Shown in pieces: positions 1-8,083 of a stretch of 64,000 nucleotides of DNA (positions within the stretch are counted from its first letter, which is position 1; every line of letters begins with the position of its first letter). Source of the DNA: Microbacterium sp. (lineage in GTDB: Bacteria; Actinomycetota; Actinomycetes; Actinomycetales; Microbacteriaceae). The stretch is taken from contig JAEKKN010000024.1 in assembly GCA_019510305.1 (NCBI GenBank), positions 120,192 to 184,191 on the forward strand, read 5' to 3'. A program made the position numbers and the translations under genes. The notes under the pieces were generated by a model. That model saw nothing but the letters and a program-made list of their open reading frames with translations. It had not been told where the DNA came from and ran no database searches.

Positions 1-785
1 TTGGTGAGCGCCACCGAGAGCGGCTGGTTCTTGTCGGTGGAGAGGATCACGAGCGATGCCGCGAACTCGTTCCAGCAGGCGACGAACGTGAAGACGATCG
101 CGGTCACGATGCCCGGCCACACCAGCGGCAGGTTGATCTTGAACAGCACCGTGAAGCGCCCGGCGCCGTCGATCTGCGCGGCCTCGTCGATCTCCTTGGG
201 GATGCCGGCGAAGAACGAGTGCATGATCCAGATCGCGAACGACAGGTTGAACGCGGCGTTGATGAAGATCATCGCCGCCCAGGTGTCGCCCATGCCGAGG
301 ACCGTGAACTGGCGGAACAGACCCGAGGTGAGCACAGCCGGCTGCAGCATCTGCGTGACGATCACGAGGAACAGGAACACCATGCGACCGGGGAAGTGGA
401 ACCGGGCCGTGTAGTAGGCGGCGGGCAGCGACACCGCGAGCACCAGCAACGTCGCGAAGACGGAGATGATGATCGTCGAGACGAGGTTGAACGGCAGCGG
501 CGTCTCGGGCGTCGCCCACATCGTGATGAAGTTCTCCCAGTGCCACTCGGTCGGGAGATACGTGGGGTTCACCGAGCGGATCTGCGGCTTCGTCTTCACC
601 GAACCGAAGAACATGATCAGGTACGGGAGCACGAAGATCAGGAGCACGAGCAGGCCAGCGGCCATGCGCAGGATGACGCGGGGCAACGACACCTGATCCT
701 CGGTGTAGCGGCGCTTGCGTCCGATCTGGGGAGCTCGAGCTCCCGTGCCGCGGGTGGTGACGAGGGCGGTCTCGGTCACGGTCAT
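1..785 (-). CDS. carbohydrate ABC transporter permease, MalG type (partial, runs off left edge)
   Basis: Inner-membrane permease of a binding-protein-dependent sugar importer. The reading frame stays open to base 1, so the C-terminus lies outside the window. About 260 residues are visible: a basic cytoplasmic N-terminus (IGRKRR), several hydrophobic segments, and the family's EAA loop (EAAQIDGAGR), which contacts the ATPase. The ATG at 785 is preceded by a strong AAGGAGG and lies two bases after the stop of the MalF-type gene, so the two are translationally close. No ATPase is encoded with it; such importers in actinobacteria usually share a MsiK-like ATPase (known of the family). Substrate is not determined; the divergent catabolic operon suggests an amino sugar or related sugar (inference). 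Confidence 0.93.
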   Translation of the reverse strand, partial: MTVTETALVTTRGTGARAPQIGRKRRYTEDQVSLPRVILRMAAGLLVLLIFVLPYLIMFFGSVKTKPQIRSVNPTYLPTEWHWENFITMWATPETPLPFNLVSTIIISVFATLLVLAVSLPAAYYTARFHFPGRMVFLFLVIVTQMLQPAVLTSGLFRQFTVLGMGDTWAAMIFINAAFNLSFAIWIMHSFFAGIPKEIDEAAQIDGAGRFTVLFKINLPLVWPGIVTAIVFTFVACWNEFAASLVILSTDKNQPLSVALT

Positions 786-787
786 GA

Positions 788-1792
788 TCAGACCTCCTTC
801 ATGGGCTTGACGGCCTTGACGTAGATCGCGACGATCACGATCACGATGAGGAAGGCGACGACCGACAGCGCGCTCGCGACGTCGACCTTCTTCTGCAGCT
901 CGATGTACTTGAAGATCATCGTCATGATCGTGTCGGCGCCGTAGCCGGGGATCGACCCGGTCATGACCTTCAGGATCGGCAGCGAGTTGAACACGTTGAT
1001 GATGTTGATGAGGACGGCGACCGCGAGGGCGCTGCGCAGCTGGGGGACGACGATCGTCCAGTAGGTGCGGGTGGCCCCGGCTCCGTCCATCTTCGCGGCC
1101 TCGAGAGTGTCGGAAGGCACCGTCTGAAGGCACGCGAGGATCGTGTACGTCGTGAACGGCAGCGACACGAAGATCGCGATGACGATCGACCAGATGAACG
1201 CGGTGAGCGGGTTCTTGGTCCAGCCGAAGCCCACGGGGTCGCTCGACAGGCCGAGGTCGTACAGGAACTTGTTGAAGATGCCGAAGTACGGCTCGAGGCT
1301 GTAGTAGAAGACCATCGTGGTCATCACGACGGACGCCGCCCAGGGGATGATGACGGCCATCCGCACGATCTGCCGGCCGGGGAAGGCCTTGTTCAGGACC
1401 TGGGCGAGCCCGAGCGAGATGAGCACGGTGAACAGCACCACCACGACCACCCACACGATGGTGCGGAAGAAGATCGGCCAGAACTCGGCGAAGGCGAACA
1501 CGGTCGCGAAGTTGTCGAAGCCGACCGAGCCCTTGTCGAGGCCCGAGAGGGAGATGTCTCGGGTCGAGTTGAAGAACATCACGCCGGCGGGGAAGAGGAC
1601 CACGCCGATGATGAGCACCAGGGCCGGTGCGATCCAGGGCAGCGCCTGGAGGAGGTCCTTCAGGCTCGGCCTGCCGCGCGCGGCGCCCGAGGTCTTCGGG
1701 GCGCGGGAGCGGCCGGAGGCCGCCCCCGCGGGGACGGAGGGGGTGGCTTTCGCCGCCCCCTCGAGGTTCGAGGACTCTGTCGTCTGGCTCAT
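788..1792 (-). CDS. carbohydrate ABC transporter permease, MalF type
   Basis: Second membrane subunit of the sugar importer, 334 residues. The first 45 residues are a hydrophilic Ala/Pro/Ser-rich cytoplasmic extension; about six membrane segments follow (first at LPWIAPALVLIIGVVLF). The EAA loop is EAAKMDGAGATRTYW, typical of MalF-like permeases. It lies between the binding-protein gene (32 bases upstream) and the MalG-type gene (two bases downstream), in the usual order SBP-MalF-MalG. Assignment to the family is firm; the sugar is unknown. Confidence 0.93.
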   Translation of the reverse strand: MSQTTESSNLEGAAKATPSVPAGAASGRSRAPKTSGAARGRPSLKDLLQALPWIAPALVLIIGVVLFPAGVMFFNSTRDISLSGLDKGSVGFDNFATVFAFAEFWPIFFRTIVWVVVVVLFTVLISLGLAQVLNKAFPGRQIVRMAVIIPWAASVVMTTMVFYYSLEPYFGIFNKFLYDLGLSSDPVGFGWTKNPLTAFIWSIVIAIFVSLPFTTYTILACLQTVPSDTLEAAKMDGAGATRTYWTIVVPQLRSALAVAVLINIINVFNSLPILKVMTGSIPGYGADTIMTMIFKYIELQKKVDVASALSVVAFLIVIVIVAIYVKAVKPMKEV

Positions 1793-1824
1793 GGTTGTAC
1801 CCGAACCTCTCCGTCTCTCGAGGC

Positions 1825-3069
1825 TCAGCCTGCGTCGACCTGTGCCTGGATCTGCTTCAGCACGTCAGCCGCCGGCTGCGACTGGAGCTGACCGAACAGC
1901 GACTTGAACGCGCCGTCGGCAGCCGACCACTTGGCGTTCGTCGAGGGGTAGAACTGCGCGTCGGGCAGCACGTCGAGGAACGGCTTGAGCTTCTCGTCGC
2001 TGTTCAGCTGCTCAGCACCCGACTTGGTGACGGGAAGGAATCCCTCGGCCTGCACCCACGGCACGTAGACGTCGGCGGAGTAGTAGTAGTCGAGGAAGGT
2101 TGTGATCGCCTCCTGCTTGTCGTCGTCGTTCTTGAACGCCATCAGCTGGTCCATGACACCCAGCGTGAACGGCGAGCCGTCGGCTGTCGGGATCGGAACG
2201 ATCGAGTAGTCGAGGTCGGGGTTGCCCTCTTCGATCTGGCCCACCGTCGGCGGGAGACCGACCTGCATGCCGATCTTGCCCTGGATGAAGATGTCCATCA
2301 GCGGCGAGCGGTTGGTCGAACCGGGGTCGGCCTGGGTGGCTCCGGCGTCGATCATCTTCTTGATCTGCTCGGCGCCGGCGAGGTTCTCAGGAGTGTCGAT
2401 CGTGATCTCGGATGCGTCGCCGAACGAACCGCCGCCGCCCCAGAGCCACACGGCCGCCTCGGCCTGCGCCTCTTCAGAGCCGAGCGGCATGCCGTAGCCG
2501 GCCACACCGCCGCCGAGGGCTGAGACCTTGGTCGCGGCATCCAGCAGCTCGTCCCAGTTGGTCGGAGCCTCGACGCCGGCCTGCTGCAGCAGCGCGTTGT
2601 TGACGAAGAGCGCACGAGCCGATGCGATCAGCGGCAGGGCGTACGCCGTGCCGTCGACCTCGGCGTTCTTCAGGAATGCGTCCTGGAAGTCGGAGTAGGT
2701 GTCGTCGGAGACGACGTCCTTGGCGGGGTACAGAAGGTCGTCGCCGACGAAGCCGGCGAAGGGGCCTCCGTTGTAGATGTCGGGGGCCTCGCCGGCCTGG
2801 ATCTTGGTGGACACGACCTTCTCGAGGTTGTCCCACGACTGCACCTCGAGCTTCACCTTGATGTCGGGATTCTCCTTCTCGAATCCCTTGATGACGTCTT
2901 CCCACAGACCCTTGGTCGCGTCGGAGTAGCTGGGGACGAGCAGGTCGAGCGTCGTCGCGCCGCCCTCGTCGCCACCGCCACCGCCAGAACCGCCGAATCC
3001 GCACGAAGCGAGTGAAAGGGTGGCGACGGCTGCTACCGCAGCTGCGCCGAATCGCAGTGACTTCTTCAT
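1825..3069 (-). CDS. sugar ABC transporter substrate-binding lipoprotein
   Basis: Extracytoplasmic sugar-binding protein of 414 residues (SBP family 1, MalE/UgpB-like). The N-terminus MKKSLRFGAA is followed by a hydrophobic stretch and the lipobox LASC, so Cys23 should be lipidated and anchor it to the membrane. A Gly-rich linker follows, then the typical ENPDIKVKLEVQSWD segment and a C-terminal AADVLKQIQAQVDAG tail. First gene of the importer operon; its promoter must lie in the AT-richer divergent region 3070-3425 shared with the catabolic operon. Confidence 0.95.
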   Translation of the reverse strand: MKKSLRFGAAAVAAVATLSLASCGFGGSGGGGGDEGGATTLDLLVPSYSDATKGLWEDVIKGFEKENPDIKVKLEVQSWDNLEKVVSTKIQAGEAPDIYNGGPFAGFVGDDLLYPAKDVVSDDTYSDFQDAFLKNAEVDGTAYALPLIASARALFVNNALLQQAGVEAPTNWDELLDAATKVSALGGGVAGYGMPLGSEEAQAEAAVWLWGGGGSFGDASEITIDTPENLAGAEQIKKMIDAGATQADPGSTNRSPLMDIFIQGKIGMQVGLPPTVGQIEEGNPDLDYSIVPIPTADGSPFTLGVMDQLMAFKNDDDKQEAITTFLDYYYSADVYVPWVQAEGFLPVTKSGAEQLNSDEKLKPFLDVLPDAQFYPSTNAKWSAADGAFKSLFGQLQSQPAADVLKQIQAQVDAG

Positions 3070-3294
3070 GTGTTGCTTTCCTCACTGTGTGTGTCCGCCG
3101 CTTCGGAGGAGAGCGGCGAGGGTGCCCTCCGATGGAGCGGCAGGGCGCCTCCAGCAGAGCGGCGATGATGCACAGCCGCGAACACTCACGCGACGGTGCG
3201 TGTGATCCCGCTCCTCACGGAACGGAGATCGCAGAGCCGGGGTGGGCTCTTGGTGACCTCTTCGTCCACGGAATCGGCGGAGAGGCGGTGGAAC

Positions 3295-3357
3295 TTGTTC
3301 GATTATTTGTCAAGGAAACGAACAAAATCAAGAGCACGGTTGCATTCATTTCCTTGA
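3295..3357. promoter_or_regulatory. operator-like inverted repeats in divergent intergenic region
   Basis: This patch is clearly AT-richer than its surroundings. It holds two dyads: TTGTTCG (3295-3301) with CGAACAA (3319-3325), and TCAAGGAAA (3310-3318) with TTTCCTTGA (3349-3357). Placed between the importer operon and the SIS/ROK/PfkB/aldolase/DeoR operon, they are the natural candidates for binding by the DeoR protein encoded at 7079. The dyads are seen directly; the regulator assignment is inference. Confidence 0.5.
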
Positions 3358-3369
3358 GCGCAATACTAT
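3340..3369 (+). promoter_or_regulatory. candidate sigma-70 promoter for the 3426-7855 operon
   Basis: TTGCAT (3340-3345) is separated by 18 bases from TACTAT (3364-3369), a good vegetative promoter match, about 57 bases before the ATG at 3426. The -35 element lies inside the inverted-repeat region, so a bound repressor would block it. Confidence 0.5.
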
Positions 3370-3425
3370 GATCGAATCACGCATAGAACAATCACAATCA
3401 CGCAAAGACTTTGAAGGGGTCGATC

Positions 3426-4322
3426 ATGACCGACGTTCTGCCCGGCGCGCACATGCGCGCAGAGCTCATCTCGCAGCCCGAGACCTGGGCCCGCGCGGCC
3501 GATCTGCGCGATGGCCAGGCGCTGCTCCCGAACCGCGGCGCCCGTGTCGCCGTCGTCGGCTGCGGCACCTCGTGGTTCATCGCGCAGTCCTACGCCGCGC
3601 TGCGCGAGAACGCGGGGTTCGGCGAGACCGACGCTTTCGCCGCGTCTGAAGCCTTCGTCGATCGCGGCTACGACGCGGTCGTTGCCCTGACGCGTTCCGG
3701 CACGACGACAGAGGTGCTCGAGCTCGTCGACAGGATCAAGGGACGCATCCCGACGATCGGAGTGATCGGCGATGAGTCCTCGCCCCTCGTCTCCCTGGTC
3801 GACGAGGCCGTGCTCATGCCGTTCGCCGACGAGAAATCGGTCGTTCAGACCCGCTTCGCGACCACCGCCCTCGCGCTGTTCCGCGCCTCTCTCGGAGAGG
3901 ACCTCGCGAGCGCCATCGCCGATGCCGAAGCCGTGCTGGCGGGCACGGATGACGACGGCCTGCGCGATGCCGAGCAGTACACGTTCCTCGGTCGGGGCTG
4001 GACCATCGGTCTCGCGCACGAGGCGGCCCTGAAGATGCGCGAATCCTCGCAGTCGTGGACCGAGTCCTACCCCTCGATGGACTACCGTCACGGCCCGATC
4101 GCGATCGCCGCCCCCGGACGGATCACCTGGCAGTTCGGCGAGGCTCCCGAAGGGCTCTCGGCTCAGGTCGAAGCCACGGGAGCGCGCTTCGTACAGCATC
4201 CGATCGACCCGATGGCCGATCTCGTGCGTCTGCACCGTGTCGCCCTCGATCGAGCCGTCTTCCGGGGGCTCGACCCCGACCAGCCGCGCAACCTCACGCG
4301 TTCCGTGATCCTGGATGCATGA
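3426..4322 (+). CDS. SIS-domain sugar-phosphate isomerase/deaminase (AgaS/GlmS-isomerase-like)
   Basis: Cytoplasmic protein of 298 residues with two SIS (sugar isomerase) folds. The first shows GCGTSWFIAQSYAAL near residue 40 and SRSGTTTEV-type phosphate binding (TRSGTTTEVLELV); the second carries MRESSQSWTESYPSMDYRHG, close to the ES-x-EYRHGP motif of GlmS isomerase domains and AgaS. Such enzymes convert amino-sugar 6-phosphates to ketose 6-phosphates with loss or transfer of ammonia. ATG 3426 is chosen because GAAGGGG precedes it; the in-frame TTG at 3411 is less likely. The ROK gene starts within its stop codon. Confidence 0.85.
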   Translation: MTDVLPGAHMRAELISQPETWARAADLRDGQALLPNRGARVAVVGCGTSWFIAQSYAALRENAGFGETDAFAASEAFVDRGYDAVVALTRSGTTTEVLELVDRIKGRIPTIGVIGDESSPLVSLVDEAVLMPFADEKSVVQTRFATTALALFRASLGEDLASAIADAEAVLAGTDDDGLRDAEQYTFLGRGWTIGLAHEAALKMRESSQSWTESYPSMDYRHGPIAIAAPGRITWQFGEAPEGLSAQVEATGARFVQHPIDPMADLVRLHRVALDRAVFRGLDPDQPRNLTRSVILDA

Positions 4323-5311
4323 TGTCGACGCCCGAAGGCGTCGGCATCCCTGACGTCGAACGCGACACCACCGGTGAGAAGCTGGCCGCGGTGCGCACGC
4401 TCGGCGCCGGCGCGCCGGTGCTCGCCTTCGACGTGGGCGGAACCGACATCAAATCCGCGCTGTTCGACGTGAACGGCACCGCGCTCGGTCTGCGTCGCAC
4501 GCCGACGCCGACCGCAGAAGGCGATCGCACCGCCGTGATCATCGAGCGTCTCGGTGTGCTCGCCACCGAGCTCCGGGCCGCGCATCCCGATGTGGTGCCG
4601 CAGGCGGTCGGCCTGGTCGTGCCGGGGATCGTCGACGCGGATGCCGGCATCGGCGTGTTCGCCAGCAACCTCGGCTGGCACGATTCGCCGCTCCGCGACC
4701 TCGCGAGTGCGAGGCTCGGCCTTCCCGTGGCCTTCGATCACGACGTCCGTGCAGCGAGCTGGGCGGAGCATCGCGTCGGCGGCGCCCGTGACTACGCGGA
4801 CGCGGTCGTCCTCGTGATCGGCACCGGCATCGCCGGCGCCGTGCTCGTCGGGGGAAAGCCGTACACCGCGGGCGGCTACGCCGGCGAGATCGGGCACTCG
4901 CCGATCGCCGACGGGCCCGAGTGCGCATGCGGCGCTCGTGGCTGCCTGGAGGCCCTGGCCTCGGCCGGAGCGCTCGCTCGCCGCCACCGCGAGGCGACGG
5001 GCGTGACGCCCGATGGCGCGAAGGACGTCATCGCGCGCGCGGCCGCTGGAGATCAGGCTGCTGCGGACATCTGGAACTCCGCCCTCGACGCACTCACCCT
5101 GTCGCTCGCGCAGCTCACGGCGGTCCTGGCGCCGCAGGCGGTCGTGATCGGCGGCGGCCTGTCGCGCGCGGGCGGTGCGCTGTTCGATGAGCTCCGCGCA
5201 CGGCTCGAGGCGCGACTGAGCTTCCATCGCCTGCCCGTCCTCGTCCCGGCCGAGCTCTCCGGCAACGCCGGCCTCATCGGCGCCGCGCTGCGGGCCAGGG
5301 AGCTGACGTGA
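4319..5311 (+). CDS. ROK family sugar kinase
   Basis: Cytoplasmic ATP-dependent sugar kinase of 330 residues. The phosphate-binding DVGGT is at residues 38-42 and the ROK zinc motif CACGARGCLE is at about 202-211, inside the diagnostic GEIGHSP...C-x-C-x4-C region. It starts with ATGATG overlapping the stop of the SIS gene (ATGA), and its own stop overlaps the GTG of the next gene, so it is translationally coupled on both sides. In this context it probably phosphorylates the imported (amino) sugar before the SIS enzyme acts (inference). ATG 4322 is an equally possible start. Confidence 0.88.
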   Translation: MMSTPEGVGIPDVERDTTGEKLAAVRTLGAGAPVLAFDVGGTDIKSALFDVNGTALGLRRTPTPTAEGDRTAVIIERLGVLATELRAAHPDVVPQAVGLVVPGIVDADAGIGVFASNLGWHDSPLRDLASARLGLPVAFDHDVRAASWAEHRVGGARDYADAVVLVIGTGIAGAVLVGGKPYTAGGYAGEIGHSPIADGPECACGARGCLEALASAGALARRHREATGVTPDGAKDVIARAAAGDQAAADIWNSALDALTLSLAQLTAVLAPQAVVIGGGLSRAGGALFDELRARLEARLSFHRLPVLVPAELSGNAGLIGAALRARELT

Positions 5312-6240
5312 TCCTCACCGTCACCCCGAATCCCGCGCTCGACCTCACCTGGCACGTCGAGCACCTGGCCTTCGGCGGTTCGCACCGAGCGGATGCCGGC
5401 ATCGCCCGGGCCGGCGGCAAGGGCCTGAACGTCGCGAGGGTCGTTCACGCTCACGGCGTCCCGGTCGCCGCGGTCGCCACGGTCGGCGGCGGCACCGGCG
5501 TCGAGTTCGCCGCTGAGCTGAGTGCATCCGGCGTCCCGCACGTGCTGGTCGAGGTCGCGGGAGCCACCAGACGGAGCATCGCGGTCGTCGACGAGCAGCG
5601 CGGCGACACGACGATCGTCAACGAACGCGGCGTCAATCCGTCGGATGCGGAGTGGGCGGCGCTTCTCGCCGAGGTCCTCGAACGGCTGCCGAGCGCGTCT
5701 GTGCTCGTGATCTCGGGCAGCCTGCCACCCCGTGCGCCGGACCAGCTGCTGCCCGTGCTCATCGGGGTCGGCCGCGATGGCGGCGTCCCCGTGATCGTCG
5801 ACACCTCCGGGCCTGCGCTGCTGCGCGCCGCGGATGCCGGAGCATCCGTCCTCAAGCCCAACGCCGCCGAACTCACCGAGGCCACAGGCATCGCCGACCC
5901 GCTCGAAGGCGCTCGATCGCTCATCGACCGGGGCGTCGAACTGGTGCTGCTTTCGCTCGGCGCCGAGGGGATGCTGGCCGTGACGGCATCCGGCGCACTG
6001 CACGCGCGCCTCGACGTACCTCTCGCAGGAAACCCGACCGGCGCCGGCGATGCCGCCGTCGCGGCATGCGCCGTGCTGCTCGCAGAGGGCGAGCGCGACT
6101 CTGAGCGCATCCTGCGCCGCGCCACGGCATGGTCGGCGGCCGCCGTGCTCATGCCGCTCGCCGGCGAGATCTCCGACACCTGGCCCGAACTCGAAGCGCG
6201 CGTGACCGTGCGACCGTACTCATCGAAGGACCCTGAATGA
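5308..6240 (+). CDS. PfkB-family 1-phosphofructokinase / tagatose-6-phosphate kinase
   Basis: Cytoplasmic sugar-phosphate kinase of 310 residues, FruK/LacC branch of the PfkB family. It begins with the branch signature MILTVTPNPALDLTW, has the substrate motif GGKGLNVAR near residue 36, and the C-terminal catalytic GNPTGAGDAAVAA. In this operon the likely reaction is ketose 6-phosphate (tagatose or fructose) to the 1,6-bisphosphate, feeding the aldolase next door. GTG start overlaps the ROK stop (GTGA) and its stop overlaps the aldolase ATG. The exact epimer cannot be read from sequence. Confidence 0.85.
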   Translation: MILTVTPNPALDLTWHVEHLAFGGSHRADAGIARAGGKGLNVARVVHAHGVPVAAVATVGGGTGVEFAAELSASGVPHVLVEVAGATRRSIAVVDEQRGDTTIVNERGVNPSDAEWAALLAEVLERLPSASVLVISGSLPPRAPDQLLPVLIGVGRDGGVPVIVDTSGPALLRAADAGASVLKPNAAELTEATGIADPLEGARSLIDRGVELVLLSLGAEGMLAVTASGALHARLDVPLAGNPTGAGDAAVAACAVLLAEGERDSERILRRATAWSAAAVLMPLAGEISDTWPELEARVTVRPYSSKDPE

Positions 6241-7076
6241 CCCTCGTCTCCGCCCGCGAACTGGTGAAGGACGCCGCGAGCCGCGGCTCCGGCATCGGCG
6301 CGTTCAACGTGATCCACCTCGAGACGGCTGAGGGTCTGGTGCGCGCCTCGGAGCAGGCGCAGCTGCCCGTGATCCTGCAGATCTCGCAGAACTGCGCCGA
6401 CTATCACGGCGGTCTCGAACCGATCGCACTGGCCACGCTCGCGGTGGCTCGCCGCTCGTCGATGCCTGTCGCGGTGCACCTCGACCACGCCGAGCGCCCC
6501 GAGCTCGTAGACGAGGCGATCGCGCTGGGATTCGGCTCGGTGATGTTCGACGGCGGCGCACTGCCCTATGACGACAACGTCGCCCTGACCGCTGCCGTCG
6601 CCGAGCGGGCGCACGCGGCCGGCGTGTACGTCGAAGGCGAGCTCGGCGAGGTCGGCGGCAAGGACGGAGCGCATGCGCCGGGTGTCCGCACCGACCCCGA
6701 CGAGGCACGGGCCTTCGTGGAGGCGACGGGAGTCGACGCCCTCGCCGTGGCGGTGGGCTCGTCGCACGCCATGCTCGATCGCTCCGCATCTCTCGATCTC
6801 GAGTTGATCGCGCGGCTGCACGCCGCCCTCACGGTCCCTCTCGTGCTGCACGGCTCCTCCGGAGTCGCCGACGCAGTCATCGCCGATGCCGTACGCGCCG
6901 GTATGACGAAGATCAACGTCTCCACGCACCTGAACGGGTTCTTCACGCGTGCGATCCGAGACGCTCTCGGCGCCGACGACTCGCTCGTCGACTCGCGCAA
7001 GTACCTGAAGCCCGCCCGGGACGCGCTCGCCGGGGAGGCCGCGCGGATGCTGCGATCGTTCGCCCTAGAGTCGTAG
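6237..7076 (+). CDS. class II ketose-bisphosphate aldolase (KbaY/GatY/Fba type)
   Basis: Zinc-dependent aldolase of 279 residues that would cleave tagatose- or fructose-1,6-bisphosphate to dihydroxyacetone phosphate and glyceraldehyde 3-phosphate. Visible motifs are GAFNV near residue 21, the metal ligand pair in VHLDHAE, EGELGEVGG near residue 137, VGSSHAM, LHGSSGV with the third His, and KINVSTHL. At 279 residues it matches GatY/KbaY length rather than the longer FbaA. ATG overlaps the kinase stop (ATGA). It completes a kinase-kinase-aldolase route in this operon. Confidence 0.88.
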   Translation: MTLVSARELVKDAASRGSGIGAFNVIHLETAEGLVRASEQAQLPVILQISQNCADYHGGLEPIALATLAVARRSSMPVAVHLDHAERPELVDEAIALGFGSVMFDGGALPYDDNVALTAAVAERAHAAGVYVEGELGEVGGKDGAHAPGVRTDPDEARAFVEATGVDALAVAVGSSHAMLDRSASLDLELIARLHAALTVPLVLHGSSGVADAVIADAVRAGMTKINVSTHLNGFFTRAIRDALGADDSLVDSRKYLKPARDALAGEAARMLRSFALES

Positions 7077-7078
7077 TC

Positions 7079-7855
7079 ATGAAGCGAGCCGCGCGTCTGA
7101 ACGCGATCCTCGATCTGCTGGCCGCGTCGGGGGAGGTCACGGTCGAGGACCTGGTCGAACGCTTCGGTGCGTCGCAGGCCACCACTCGACGTGACCTCGA
7201 CAGTCTCGCCGAGCAGCGCCTTCTCACGAGGACCCATGGCGGCGCCGTCGCCCAGGCCGTCGCCTACGAGCTGCCGATCCGCTACAAGAGCCACCTGCGC
7301 ACCCAGCAGAAGAAGGCGATCGCCCAGGCCGCGGCCGAGCTCGTGCTCCCCGGCATGGTCGTCGGCCTCTCCGGCGGAACCACGACGACGGCCATCGCCG
7401 CCGCACTCGCCGCGAGGGACGATCTCGCGGAGGGCGGCGGCATCACCGTCGTCACGAACGCCGTGAACATCGCAGCCCAGCTCGCCACCCGCCCCGACAT
7501 CAAGGTCGTCGTGACGGGCGGAGTGATCCACTCGCGCAGCTACGAGCTCGTCGGCCCGTTCGTCGAACAGCTGCTGCGCGGAGTGCGCCTCGACATCGCC
7601 TTCATCGGGGTGAACGGGATGGATGCGGCATCCGGCGCCTCCACTCAGGACGAGCGCGAGGCTGCCGTGAACCGCATGATGGCCGAGCGAGCCCGGCAAG
7701 CCGTGGTCGTGACCGATTCCAGCAAACTCGGGATCACGGCATTCGCCTCCGTGGGCGAGGCCGAGCTCTTCCCCGTGGTGCTGACGGACGCCGACGCCGA
7801 CGCCGCAACTCTCGCCGCGCTGCGCGAAGCGGGCTACGAGGTGCGCACGGCCTGA
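7079..7855 (+). CDS. DeoR family transcriptional regulator
   Basis: Sugar-responsive regulator of 258 residues. The N-terminal helix-turn-helix (LNAILDLLAASGEVTVEDL, FGASQATTRRDLDSL, then RTHGGAV) is characteristic of DeoR/GlpR proteins; the C-terminal DeoRC sensor domain has LSGGTTTTAIA and a GVNGMDAASG phosphate-sugar binding region. Two bases separate it from the aldolase stop, so it is the last gene of the operon and probably its repressor, acting on the dyads at 3295-3357. Confidence 0.9.
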   Translation: MKRAARLNAILDLLAASGEVTVEDLVERFGASQATTRRDLDSLAEQRLLTRTHGGAVAQAVAYELPIRYKSHLRTQQKKAIAQAAAELVLPGMVVGLSGGTTTTAIAAALAARDDLAEGGGITVVTNAVNIAAQLATRPDIKVVVTGGVIHSRSYELVGPFVEQLLRGVRLDIAFIGVNGMDAASGASTQDEREAAVNRMMAERARQAVVVTDSSKLGITAFASVGEAELFPVVLTDADADAATLAALREAGYEVRTA

Positions 7856-7886
7856 GCCCTCGCTCGGCGCCCCTGTGAAACCCGGC

Positions 7887-7918
7887 GGGGGTGCCGCGGT
7901 TGCAACCGCGGCACCCCC
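7887..7918 (+). terminator. perfect 32-bp palindrome after the DeoR gene
   Basis: GGGGGTGCCGCGGTT and its exact complement flank a GC centre, giving 16-base arms with no mismatch, 31 bases after the DeoR stop. There is no T-run, as is usual in high-GC actinobacteria. It can terminate the operon and also the opposing CHAT cassette, whose last gene ends at 8084. The rest of 7856-8083 holds no recognisable gene. Confidence 0.75.
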
Positions 7919-8083
7919 TGAGTAGTCGGTGTCCATGTCGTGTCCCTGCACTCCCCAGTGCACAGGTTCCCCAGTTCGACTGCGCCTCCCGCGCTCCGCC
8001 TTCTCGAAGCCCTTTCGCATCGGCACCTTCCGAAGATCAGGAGCAGGTCACGCCGCGTCTGATACATCGAATGGAGAAATTCT

